Origin: Lantana camara
Taxonomy: Eukaryota; Streptophyta; Magnoliopsida; Lamiales; Verbenaceae
NCBI GenBank assembly: GCA_037501455.1
Contig: CM074864.1
Location: 57,417,001-57,481,000, forward strand
Direction: 5' to 3'
DNA length: 64,000 bases
Shown one piece after another: positions 1 to 13,842 of this stretch (the first letter of the stretch is position 1; every line of letters starts with the position of its first letter). The notes under the pieces were generated by a model. That model did no database searches. It worked only from the letters and a program-made list of their open reading frames with translations, and had not been told where the DNA came from. A program made the translations under genes and the position numbers.

Positions 1-25
1 TGCTATTTTTCCCCATAATAGTCAG

Positions 26-2812
26 TTGTCATGCGAAACATGTATGCTTTCAAAGAGTCATAGACAACATTTTTCTTCGTCAAACACTAGAGCTAAGGAT
101 GTTTTTTCCCTTATTCATTCTGATGTGTGGGGGCCTGCCCCGAATATTGGTGATCATGGTTTTAAATATTTTGTTTTATTTGTTGATGATTGCTCTCGGA
201 TGATGTGGGTTTACTTTCTCCGAAATAAATCTGATGTGCACTTGAAATTTACGAAAATTTTCAAATTGGTCCAGACTCAATATAAGTCTCAAATTCAAGT
301 TCTCAGGTCTGATAATGGGGGGGAGTATGTCAACAATACTCTTAAACAGTTTTGTCGGGATCAAGGGATTATTCACCAAACTTCGTGCCCCCATACACCT
401 CAGCAGAACAGGGTAGCTGAACATAAGAACCGTCAGCTTCTTGAGATATCTAGGGCTCTTCTCATTGAGTCTCATTACCCTAAATCTTTCTGGCCTGAGG
501 CTATTGTCACTTCAGTATACCTTGTCAATCGCCTCCCTACTAAAGCTTTACATCTTCAAACCCCGTTACAATTCTTAAGCAGTAAAGTCAGCATACCTTC
601 CTCTCTAGTCCTCCCTCCTCGGGTGTTTGGGTGTTCCGTCTTTGTACATATTCCGAGGTCTGAACGTACCAAATTAGAACCTTGTTCTCTCAAATGTGTT
701 TTTTTTGGGGTATGGGGTTAATCAGAAAGGGTATCGATGTTACCACGTGGCTACACGCCGTCTCTATACTACCATGGACTATGATTTTCTTGAAACAGAG
801 TACTTCTTCACGCAACCTAGGGGTCAGGGGGAGCCACAGCAGCAGGACCCACTAGGTTGGATATCGCACCCTTGGCCAGATACAGTCCTAACAGAGCAAG
901 TAGGCGGAACCACCGAGCCGACCCGTCCCACAATACAGCCTCCTACGCAACCACCCAGCCCAATCACTCAGACTGATAATCCTGAGGTACGTAGTGGTGA
1001 TTTTGATTCTAATTTTCGTGTTTCTCCAATTCGGTATGAGCCTAACAGTGCAGGACATGATGGAGAAGATGAGGCTCAGGTACAGGGGGAGCTACAGGAA
1101 GAAACAGTACAGGAGGACAGATATATTCTGCCCCCCAGGACTAATCGGGGGGTGCCCCCGAAAAGATATGAACCCGAGCATGTGGGGAGGGCACCTAAGT
1201 ACCCGATAGCTGATGTGGCTAGAGGAAACTTGTCCCAGCTAGCACGCGCGTATGCTACTTCTGTTTACTCCACTGTTATTCCGAGTAAAGTGGAAGAAGC
1301 ACTCAAAGACGAGAAATGGGTCTGTGCCATGGAAACCGAAATGGAGGCACTACGAAAAAATGAAACGTGGAAAAAATGCATCCTTCCCCAAGGAAAAAGA
1401 GTGATTGGGTGTCGTTGGGTGTTCACAGTAAAACACCGGGCAGATGGGAGCATCGAGAGATATAAAGCAAGGCTGGTAGCGAAAGGGTACACGCAGACCT
1501 ATGGTATCGACTACTCCGAAACTTTCTCTCCAGTAGCTAAGATAGATACAATCAGGGTGTTGTTCTCGGTAGCTGTCAATCGAGACTGGAAGTTACACCA
1601 GTTTGATGTCAAGAATGCATTTCTTCACGGAGATCTCAGGGAAGAAGTGTATATGGAACCGATTTTGGAGACAGAGAAGTTTGTAAACTACAGAAAGCGT
1701 TGTATGGCTTGAAGCAATCACCTCGAGCCTGGTTTGGAAGGTTCACAGCAACCATGAAATAGTGTGGTTATCATCAAAGCAACTCGGACCATACACTCTT
1801 CCTTAAAAGGAGAAACGGGCTAGTCACATGTTTGATCATCTATGTGGATGATATGATCATCACAGGAGATGACACCGAAGAGATTTCACAGTTGAGGGAG
1901 AATCTGTTTAGGGAATTCGAAATGAAGGATCTAGGAGAGTTGAAGTATTTTTTGGGGATTGAAGTCTTGAGATCCAGGCAGGGCATTTTTATCTCACAAC
2001 GGAAGTTTGCGCTTGACCTTCTGGCTGAGATTGGGCTTCTGGAGTGTAAGCCAGTTGACACCCCGATGGCTGTTAATCATGGGTTACAGATAGTAGAAGG
2101 AGCAGAAGACGCTGATAAGGGTCAATATCAACGGTTGGTGGGAAAGTTGATCTATCTCTCCCATACCAGGCCAGATGTAGCCTATGCAGTAAGAGTCCTT
2201 AGTCAGTTCATGCACAAGCCCCAGAAAGATCATATGGAAGCAGCACTCAGGGTGTGTAGATACCTAAAAGGGCATCCGGGAAGGGGAGTCTTATTTAAAA
2301 AACATGGCCATCTTGATATTGAAGCGCATACGGATGCAGACTGGGCAGGAAATCCAGTAGACAGGAGATCAACCTCTGGATATTTTACATTAGTCGGAGG
2401 GAACTTGGTGACCTGGAGAAGTTAAAAGCAGAAAGTGGTAGCACTTTCGAGCGCAGAAGCAGAATTCCGGGGTATTGCACGAGGAGTTACCGAGGTCTTG
2501 TGGCTGAGAAAGTTGCTCGCAAAGATTGGGTGTCCAGCAAAAGGGGCGTGCAAGTTGAAATGTGATAACCGGGCTGCCATCAGCATATCAGAAAATTCAG
2601 TACAACATGATCGAACGAAACATGTGGAAGTAGACAGACACTTTATTAAAGAGAAGTTGGAGGAACGGGTGATTGACATCCCGTTTGTGCGGTCTGAGGA
2701 CCAGCTAGCAGACATTTTAACAAAGGCAGTAAATGGAAGGATTTTCAGTGGAATTTTGAGCAAGTTGAGCATCGGCGATCCGACACTCGACTTGAGGGGG
2801 AGCGTTAGTTAG
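26..2812 (+). pseudogene. Copia pol pseudogene (integrase, RT, RNase H)
   Basis: Frame 2 from 26 to 721 carries the integrase core, with HSDVWGP and LRSDNGGEY as the two Asp motifs and the HTPQQNR segment. The reading continues in frame 3 from about 696 to 1690 with the start of RT ([29 protein letters not shown]). It then returns to frame 2 ([26 protein letters not shown] at about 1832). RNase H follows (HTDADWAGNP, ALSSAEAEFRG, DNRAAI, KHVEVDRHFI). Two frameshifts, a TAG near 1760 and a TAA at 2423-2425 make it non-coding. The TAA replaces the Lys codon usual in this family between TWRS and KQKVVALS. Confidence 0.9.
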
Positions 2813-2943
2813 GATTAGTCCTATAAGTCAGGGATTTATGTATATCCACGAGATTTACTTCCTTTTTTAGTTAGCCTTGTACAGTATATTAGTATGTATT
2901 CACGTAATCCATGTACACAGAAAATACAGAGAATTGCAATACA
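2791..2943 (+). repeat. Copia polypurine tract and short 3' LTR
   Basis: The tract CTTGAGGGGGAG ends at 2802. The sequence after it (from about 2803) starts CGTTAG, probably a decayed TGTTAG, and ends near 2943 in ATACA. This gives a short LTR of about 140 bp. The right edge is set by the ACA end and by where LRR-like coding resumes; it could be off by several bases. The 5' partner is outside the window, so the LTR cannot be confirmed by comparison. Confidence 0.6.
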
Positions 2944-2949
2944 CAGAAA

Positions 2950-3456
2950 ATTCCCAAATCATGTCTTCTCTAATTTACAACAACCCTTACCTGAGAACTT
3001 TGCCTTTCCGTTGACTCTCATAAAGTTAACTCTAGTCGGTTGCAAACTTCCTTGGAAAGACATGAGTGTCGTGGGTTCCTTACCCCACCTGCAAGTTCTC
3101 AAAATAAAATATAATGCATTTCTTGGAGAAGAATGGGAACCTGTGGGAATTCTTGAAGCTGAAATTCCTGAAAATGGACCAGTTGTATGATCATAAGTAC
3201 TGGCGAGCAGAAAATACTCACTTCCCTTGCCTTGAACATCTTCATATCACACTCTGTGATGCATTAGAGGAAATCCCTCTCGGACTTGGAGATATTCCAA
3301 CTCTTCAACTGATTAAGTTGAAGATGGGGCACGACAATTTAGCTTTGGAATCATCAGCATTGGAAATTCAAGAACAAACGGGACCTGGGGAACGACGACC
3401 TTCAAGTTCATATCATTCCTTTATTTTTTAAGCACGGTGGTAATGGTATGTCTTGA
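2950..3456 (+). pseudogene. R1-type NLR resistance gene, C-terminal LRR fragment
   Basis: The translation matches the last leucine-rich repeats of the late-blight R1 family of coiled-coil NLR immune receptors. LPWKDMSVVGSLPHLQVLKI is followed, after a frameshift near 3145, by the family hallmark HKYWRAENTHFPCLEHL and then EEIPLGLGDIPTLQLIKL. A second shift near 3385 restores the tail NDDLQVHIIPLF with a stop at 3454-3456. The coiled coil, NB-ARC and most LRRs are missing. The Copia element abuts the 5' side, so insertion plus frameshifts explain the loss. It cannot encode a receptor. Confidence 0.85.
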
Positions 3457-3644
3457 ATGTTATTTTGGTTTTCCAGTTAAATTCATGCATCTCTTAAATG
3501 TAAAGTGTTATAAGCCAGCTAATTGATTGGATCATTATTCTCTGAAGGGCGGGAGAGCGGAGCTGATGACCGAGAAAATTGTTCTATATGCGTTGATGCA
3601 TATGAACCACCACTTCAGAATTAGCCCTCAATTTTCCATTTCTC

Positions 3645-3784
3645 ATTTCTATTTAAATTGTTAGTTGGATTAGTTTTCCATTGTTGTCTTAATTCTTGAG
3701 TTCAACCTAGTGCAATTTCTATTTAAATTGGATGTTGGATTAGTTTTCCATTATTGTCTTAATTCTTGAGTTCAAACTAGTGCC
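3645..3784. repeat. 70-bp tandem duplication
   Basis: Two adjacent copies (3645-3714 and 3715-3784) share ATTTCTATTTAAATTG at the start and a TTCAAxCTAGTGC end, with only a few mismatches. They lie between the NLR remnant and the 3' end of the CBL gene. Apart from this duplication I see no gene or recognisable element in 3457-4660. Confidence 0.8.
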
Positions 3785-4662
3785 AGATTATCGGTAGATT
3801 GTTCTTTTTTTTCCTGCCTGATTGTCATATATGAAGACTGTGGCCGGGAAAGAACTGACCCGCAACCAACGACAGCCTCCCAACATCCAACTCCTCAAGC
3901 AGTACTCGGGGAATGACTCCCAGCACCAAAGGTAGAAGAACACACACCCCCACGTCGATAGTTCTAGTGGTAGAAACAAGTCCTCAGGGACCGTAGATAT
4001 TCCTCAGCCAACTCCCACCAATCCAAATCAACGTGGTAGGATGGAATCCCCAAATCCAATCAAGGGGGGCACAAAAGTCTGCCAAAAAAGGAAAAGAAAC
4101 CCAAATACTGTTTTGGGCAAAGGAAAAGAACTGGCCACAATCAAGCCAGTGGGTTCGTCAGGTTATCGATCAAAGATAGTGTAGATCAATTTTCCCAGCC
4201 TTTGGTGCATGTTAGAATGTAGGTTCTCTTGATCTTAGGAATGGATATTGGTGCTTGCTATAGGTTATCTTCATACACCCGAGCATATACAACATATCAA
4301 GAGTAAAAAGAATATTTGAAGCAAGGCCACACATTGATTCCATCAATTTTCTATAGCACCAACTTATCATTGCCACTCAATCAACAAAATGCATCAGATA
4401 ACTAATAATTCGGAACACGCTGAAATTATGTATTGGTACAAGCAAAGAGTAAATTACTAAATTAGCTAATATAAATATAAACCTGATGAAATTATTGTCA
4501 TCAATCATATCTTGAAAACAACAAAAACACGAGAAAACTGCTTACCCGCGAAATTGCATAGTTTTACACAAAAAAAGAAAAAGGAAATCAAAACAATAAC
4601 AAATAGAAACAAACCAGCATTTACAAACAACAGCAACAGGGCTTGCTAGCAAACTCTTGGGA

Positions 4663-7249
<2,587 letters not shown>

Positions 7250-8124
7250 GGTATTTCATGCACATTATTACGCTCCATACCTGTCCAAAAGGAAAAAAAA
7301 ATAATACTAGGTGTATCACATTAGATTAGTACAAATAACATGTATAAAAGAAAAAATAGATCACCTTTGGTTCATTCTCTGGGACCTGGGTATGGTGTCA
7401 GACAAGTACTCAAATTTGGGGAATTCTATACTCACAAATCAATTAGGGACCTGTACCTGGTCAAAGTACCATGGAGAACTGTCAGATTATGAAACAATAA
7501 GTTCTCTAGATAAGGCTACAGGACATTTTCAGATCGCATGCTACATGTACTTCAAATAGAAACTATATAAATAATTCCCTGCTCAACCGAACAAATATTC
7601 AGTACACCGCATTTTCCTTTCAAGATTCACTGAGCTCTCAATGCCAGAAATTTCAGCATTGAAAGAAAGCTAACACAAATACATCCTCTACCGCAGAAAT
7701 CCGAAAGCAATTAAAACATCAGGGAATCCTAACTTAGAACGCATAGATTTCCATGACCAGCTGGACAAAACCAGCACTTCAATTCATTTTATATCCAGAT
7801 GATTGCACAGGACAATCCTTAGCCAAAATACTATTAAATCAAACAGTAAACTTCCTTATGAGAACACAACTACCCCAAATCAAACTAAGATTATCAAACT
7901 TCCGCCAAACACATACACCACAAACAACATAAAAACTCTTATCAACTTCATTAAATTGACAAACTTCCCAATCGCTCGCAATCCGGCCAGGATCGGATTC
8001 AAATTCATAAACAACCAAATTCAAAAACAACAAGCAAACGATACCAAAGAATTGTTATTCCACAAATTCGGAAACAGATCCAGCAAACACCTCCAATAAC
8101 CACATAAAATCTCCAACTCAATAC

Positions 8125-8220
8125 CTCGATGAGATTAGAAGAGAAAGCAGAAACCCGAACCGGAGGACAGGGGATGAAGAAAGTGGGGAAGCACTACAAC
8201 CAAAAGCTGAGAATAATGAT
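8125..8220 (-). other. Probable 5' UTR exon of the CBL gene
   Basis: On the minus strand this stretch ends in a good donor (GAG|GTATTGAG at 8125/8124), about 875 nt before the start codon. CBL2/3 genes commonly carry an intron in the leader. The upstream edge is not defined. The 7250-8124 interval would then be a leader intron; I see no coding signal in it. Confidence 0.4.
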
Positions 8221-8359
8221 GTGAAAATCAATTGGGAGGAAAAATGAAATTTATTTTAATTTTTTTAATTTTTATAATAATGAGGAATCGGTTGGCAGGA
8301 TGACGATGTTGATGGGCGCTACATTGTCCTTTTGTCGAATTTGTCCGGTTATTATAATT

Positions 8360-8745
8360 GGGAAAATCTTTGAACAATACCAAAAAGTTGAAAAAATTTT
8401 TTTAGGTTCTCATTTTTGAAAAAGTTCTCATTCAATCCCCAATTGAAAAATAAAATTCTTTTTAGATCCCCACAAATAGTATATGTTCGTACATTGTCTT
8501 TAGGAATTGCGTACATTTTTGAGGGAATTGCGTATAAAAATCCCGGAATCTCGTATATACGAGATTCCGGGATTTTTATACGCAATTCCCTAAAAATTGT
8601 ACGCAATTCCTGAATTATTATACAACCTCGGGGAGTGAAAAGAAATTTTGTTTTTCAATTGGGGAGTGAACAGGAACTTTTTCAAAATGGGGGAGTGAAA
8701 AGAAAATTTAGTTTACACTTGTGGATTTTTGAGGAATTGTCCGAT
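8360..8745. repeat. Foldback element with a perfect 68-bp core palindrome
   Basis: 8523-8590 is a perfect inverted repeat with 34-bp arms and no loop, centred between 8556 and 8557. Pairing continues outward to 8502/8611 with only two mismatches. It goes on imperfectly to about 8360/8745, where blocks such as TTTTGAAAAAGTTC and CCCCAATTGAAAAA recur inverted. It looks like a foldback MITE or a young inverted duplication. No transposase and no clear target duplication were found. Confidence 0.85.
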
Positions 8746-9557
8746 AATTTTCAATGTGGAAATTGCATTTATGCCCCTCTGGAATCCGCTACATTTGACA
8801 AACTTGCCAAAATCATTCATAATCATGTCAATTTTGTGCAAGCGAATATAAGTATATAACTATAGATTAAAAACATTTTGCCCATATAGATTGAAAATAA
8901 CTAGTAGGTGAAATGTAAAAATATACTTAAATGTGTTAAAAGTTCATTTTTAGGGTAAATTTATTCGTGGACCTTTTCCATTTTTAAAATTACACTTTGG
9001 TTACATTTATGATTTACTGAAAAAAAATATATAAAGTCCTATTCATTATATTATATTACTGAATAAAATATTTTCCCTGAGACTTTGATATGCAGTATTG
9101 GAGTATTTTGTCATTATTATCGTGAGTTTTATATCTTTTGGTAATCGCAACAACTTCATACTAATTTAAATAAGATTAGACAGCTTTGATTATTTTACAT
9201 CAATTACAACGAAAAGTTTTAGCATTGACAATCTCATACGTATCAATTTGAGAAATTCAAACGTCCACGGTAATTTTTTATGGATCATTTTTTTTTTTTT
9301 TTTAACATAGGATCAACTTGATAATTTAATAATTTATCATCACAACATAAAATCTTTTTCCTTCATAAACAAGCGTTTAAAATCCCTAATTGGGCCTAAC
9401 AAAATAAGCGTCCTTAATCATTTTTTACATTAAAAGGGATCCATACATAAATATGCCTAACCATAAATATATAATTTTTTTTAGTGAAACAATTTTACAG
9501 TATTACTATATAGATGACAACCAAACATACAACTTTTCTCCTAATATTATCTATTTT
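8746..9557. other. AT-rich intergenic stretch
   Basis: I see no gene, RNA or named repeat here. The sequence is AT-rich with homopolymer runs, for example around 9288-9303. Confidence 0.6.
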
Positions 9558-9565
9558 AATTTCTC

Positions 9566-10159
9566 TAGGGCTGTCAATGGATCGGATTTTAATCCGAATC
9601 CGATCCGAATTTTAGCGTATTCGTCCGATAAAAATGTCCGATGGATCATATCCGATTATAAATATTCGTTATCCGAAATAAATGGAGCGAATATGGAATT
9701 AATGAATCCGATCCGTTTAGAATCCGAATCCGATTATATATATAATATTTAATTAAAATAAATTATTTACTAGTACATAATATTAAGTAAAATGACTAAA
9801 ATTATAATTTTCACATAATTATCACTTTAAACAACAATAAAATTTGAATTATTTACTCTAAAAGTATATATTTTCCTTTATTAATAAGTTTAAGTTAACT
9901 TATTTTAAACAAATATAAATAAAATCATCAAACAATCCATTAAATAATTATTATTTGTTAATATTATGTAATTATATTTATTCTTTATATTAAATTTGTT
10001 AAATAAAAAAATTAAATTTTATTGCTAATCGGGTCAGATCTTTAATCGGATATAATCCGATCCGATTATACATGGATTCAAATAAATGAATCCGAATCCT
10101 ATAGGATTCGGATCCGGAATCCCCTGATCCGGCCCGAATCCGACCCATTGACAGCCCTA
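9566..10159. mobile_element. hAT-type MITE
   Basis: The termini TAGGGCTGTCAATGG and CCATTGACAGCCCTA are perfect 15-bp inverted repeats. The flanks AATTTCTC (9558-9565) and AATGTCTC (10160-10167) match at 7 of 8 positions, an 8-bp duplication as expected for hAT. Both subterminal regions are crowded with ATCCGA/TCGGAT hexamers, which in hAT elements typically serve as transposase-binding sites (inference). The middle is AT-rich and there is no transposase. Confidence 0.9.
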
Positions 10160-10567
10160 AATGTCTCCATATCGTATTGTATATTGTACCATTTATTTTT
10201 CACGTATAAAATTTAAAAAAAAATTATCATATTCATATCATATCCATATTTATGTATCATACGGAGAAAGTAATATCCGCTGGAGCTAATATGGGATGCT
10301 GACCAAAGGAGCCATATTTATACACACATAGGATCCGCCACCAGCTGGCTAGGACTATGATTGCACTAATTTTCAGTTCTAAATTCTACTACCAACCCCA
10401 CAACGTTGACGTTTTCATTCATGACTATCATTATTTTTGCCAGCAAACATTAGTATTTTATTGCATAACATAACCATACCTCTTCAACAGAATGTACATT
10501 ATCTGGAACTTTTTAGGCCTAACACATCAGTTTACAACATTTATTTCTAGTAGATTGATATCTACAA

Positions 10568-12364
10568 TCAAATATCTAGAATTGTAGCTATGAGATTTTT
10601 GTGCGCCTTGCATTTCTCCAACTTCTGTATGGCCTCTGGTAACAACTTCTCCAGAGCTGCAACTTGGCTCAAATATGGTTGCCCTGATGCACTTTTCAGC
10701 TCATCAAGCACTTGTTCATGAACAACTTGTTCGGTATCCGTTATATGTATGGTAACGTAGCAAAGCAAGAACAGAGCGTAAGGTTGCACGTTGTCCCCTC
10801 CAAAGTACACTTGGTGAAGGATGCTATGAACCCCTACAGCATCTGTGATTTCCTTAGAACGGTCCTGGGCGGGGTAGTTGGCCGAGCACAGCTTACTAAG
10901 CACGACGCATGCTTCCCTAGAAATCTTGATTTCGCTTCGACACATCAATTTCAGAAGAGGTTTGATCGTCATGCTTACCTCAGTTTCTTCCAGAGCTGTA
11001 GCAAAGTGTCCAACAATCTTGATACAGGAAATCTGGAGTTCTGAATCACCAACAATCTCCAGGACCTTATAAAGTTGACTAACCAAAGCTTTGCGGTTGG
11101 GAGAATTTGGGTTGAACGCTGATCTTCTCAGTTGAGGAATTTTCTCCGCCATAGTTATGATCTCCAACAGAACCATTGAAGAATAGTATCGAACTCGTTC
11201 CTCCAAGAGGACTGAAAAGCAAGGTATTGCACATGACTCTGTGATGCTTATGCAAATGGTAGAGTTGCCCTTGGCGAGTTGCCAAAGGGCTCTAGCAGCC
11301 ATCTCCTTCATATGTGCTTTAGTTATAGGGTACTCCATTTCCCTTGCTTTATTACTTGTAGCCACATCATGCACAGTCTCGTAGGCTAGATGACCAACGA
11401 GAACCGCAACAATGTCGTGCTGAGCAAAGAGATTTTGGCACTCGGGGTAATGCATGGCAAGCTGGGACACGGCCCAAGCCACTTCCACCTGCACCTTCAT
11501 AGGACCTTCTTTGAGCATTCTCACAAACATCTGGGGTGCACCAGCGACAATCATGTCCTGCACGTTTTCTGGGTTCTTTACAAGCCATCCAATCGCCCTA
11601 ATCGCATTCTCCTGCCCCTCTAAATTCCCTTCCTCCACCAGTTTCAACAAAGGACCAACCCCACCTTCCTCAATGATCAATTCCCCATGCTGATCACTGC
11701 CGCGGGCTAAAGACGCCAAAGTCGCAGCTGCATCAGATCGGTTGTCCATAGAACCCATGTACAAAGTGGTGATCTGCTCCCAAACAAAACATAGTATTGG
11801 CTCATTTATGGTGATCGGGGGAAATCTCAGGTCCTCATTGGCCTCACAATCAGAGATGGCGAGCAGCCAAGACACGTCCTCAATGGAGTTCTGAAGAAGG
11901 GAAATCATCTTCTGGAATGCCTCGGAGGGGATGATGTTGAAAACACGTTTCACGCCACCGCGGCTGCATTTCTTCACCAGTTTCAGCGCCTTCGCCAAGA
12001 CAAGCTCTGTGTCCGATACGATGCGACGTGTGGGCCTGTCATACAAGTCGTTGCTTGCGCTCGCAGCCTGTCGAAGAATTCCAGCAAGGTTCTCAGCCTT
12101 GGACTTGATTTCCAGTCATTCCAGACATTCCTGCTTGTAGATTACTGTGTTCCCTGCCGCCTTTATCACTTGATCTGTCAACGAACCTGGCACATAGTCA
12201 AGTACAGTACTAAATTGAGAATTATAGGCTGAAATATTGAAAGCAGAGGAAATGGAGCTGTTGAAGCTGGTCTCCGTGGATGAGAGAAGCGACAATTGAC
12301 GGAGCTTCTCTCTATCAAGTGTGGCGTAAACCAGCCTCTCCCAGTTATCATATATGCTCGACAT
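10568..12364 (-). pseudogene. ARO: ARO-type armadillo repeat protein, copy 1, interrupted by TGA
   Basis: A single reading frame of about 598 codons resembles the ARMADILLO REPEAT ONLY family, whose Arabidopsis members (about 650 residues) support polarised tip growth. Seen in order: MSSIYDNWERL, the N-terminal signature LTDQVIKAAGNTVIYKQECLE, DLYDRPTRRI, NEPILCFVWEQI, then ARM repeats (GGVGPLLKLVEEGN, QENAIRAIGWLVKNPE, KEGPMKVQVEVAWAVSQLA). The frame is cut at 12116-12118 by TGA. Compared with copy 2, this is a 9-bp insertion (TGACTGGAA) that resembles a slipped copy of neighbouring CTGGAA, so the frame is kept but stopped at codon 83. No ATG lies near the restart. A shortened product or read-through cannot be excluded. 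Confidence 0.85.
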
Positions 12365-13724
12365 AGCTCTCCTTTCCTCTACAAGAAATGAAGAAATGAT
12401 ATAGAGCTAGAAACGAAAAAAACACAAAAAAACTTCAGAAATGTCTTTTGTAAGTGTTCGGTTTGCTTTGTTAGACGAAAGAACAGAGAAGGAAGACAGA
12501 AACTTCACCTAATTTAACAGTTCTGTGGTTTTCTTCAGGAATTGCCTATTGGAACAGTAAAAGCTCAACATCTGACCCTCTATATTAAAACCTCACGAAA
12601 AAGACTTCCATTTAATATAACAAGGAAATAAGAAGAAACTGCTTCGAGATTCTGGTATACTTTTTCTTCAGAAATCACATCATTTGACTGGAAGTCAAAA
12701 CTCTACCCAGGTGTAGGGTGGATAAGATAAATGCATGGTTTAACATATACCACTGATTAAAGCTAATGCATCGAGATAATGTTGTTCTGGCTACAACACT
12801 CCAATCATTGTAAATACAAACAGAGTTTCTTCTGATCAGGTATATATCAACTTTAGTATATCACCTAGAATTAAGCAATCGGTCTAATATGATGAACCGA
12901 CCTCGATAATCTCATCGCAAATGGCGGCGGTTCTCCGGCTAACCGAGGATCAAGCTTCAGGCTTTCCTTTTCCTCTCCGGTAATCATCTGGAAAAGCCGA
13001 GAAAAAATCAAAAAATTGAAGAGAGTGGCTTATTTGAAGGGTGTTGGCGTTCAAATGGGCAATGCCAATTGAAAAGGCTTTTCAAAGAAGACGAGGGATT
13101 GATAAAATTGGGAATTTTTTAGCCTGCTGGAGTTTTTAGTCTTTCCTCTTCCTTTTTATGTTTATTTTTTTCTCTTTTCTTAGTTGCAGGCGCAGCATTC
13201 AAAGAATCAGTCTTTCCGTTATTGAAAAAATTAAAAAAATATGGGACTCTTTCGTCACACGTGATGTGAATTTGTATTTTTTTTTAAGCAAATAAGGAAT
13301 TAAATAACATTAAACAAGCGACACGGCATGAACCAATAAATCAGACGAACCCATGCAAGTCGAAACTGCATATTTAGCAAGCGAATCGATAGTGATTAAT
13401 TATGCAAATTGATTTGTTTTGTTTGTATTTAGAGAGTCCCAAGAGTTGGTTTAGTTATATATAATAATTCAAATACAATTCATATCTGATATACGACTGT
13501 CTGTTTGAATACGTAGAATTGTAAGTTATACACCTATCACGTGAGATAGTCTACGACTCCTCCACCAACTCTGATGAAGAATTGATTTCTTGTATCAAGA
13601 TTGTTGGGCAGTTTCCTAACCTCTCATGTACACCTTTTGGATTTAATTAGAATAATAGGCATCGACCGAATACGTGTGAGCCAGATAATATGAGATGAGC
13701 CGCGACATCATGTGGCAAGGTAGA
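12365..13724. other. Upstream region of ARO copy 1
   Basis: No coding sequence is apparent. Much of 12365-13500 aligns with the upstream of ARO copy 2 (40904-42060), for instance AGAAACTGCTTC/AAACTACTTC-type blocks, GACTGGAAGTCAAA and TTAGAGAGTCC. From about 13630 the sequence instead resembles the block downstream of CSN6 at 46026 (ATAGGCATCGA). The interval corresponding to CSN6 is therefore missing here. Confidence 0.6.
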
Positions 13725-13842
13725 GTCATGTCCAGGGGCGGAACCAATGTAAGTCAGGGGGCTCTTCCGCTCCCACCCCTATATAAAAAAAAAATTATTA
13801 TGTTCTCCCCGTCTCCATCCCACCCTCCCCCACGACCCACCC

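Larger units (their letters stand above)
1..2943 (+). mobile_element. Ty1/Copia retrotransposon, 5' truncated by window edge, decayed
   Basis: Coding remnants run in the Copia order: integrase, then reverse transcriptase, then RNase H. They are followed by a purine-rich tract (about 2791-2802) and a short 3' LTR. The 5' LTR and gag would lie left of the window. The element is dead: the reading frame shifts near 700 and near 1665, and in-frame stops lie near 1760 and at 2423. Directly downstream, LRR-coding sequence resumes in the same strand, so the element probably landed inside an NLR gene. The integrase-before-RT order rules out Ty3/gypsy. Confidence 0.9.
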
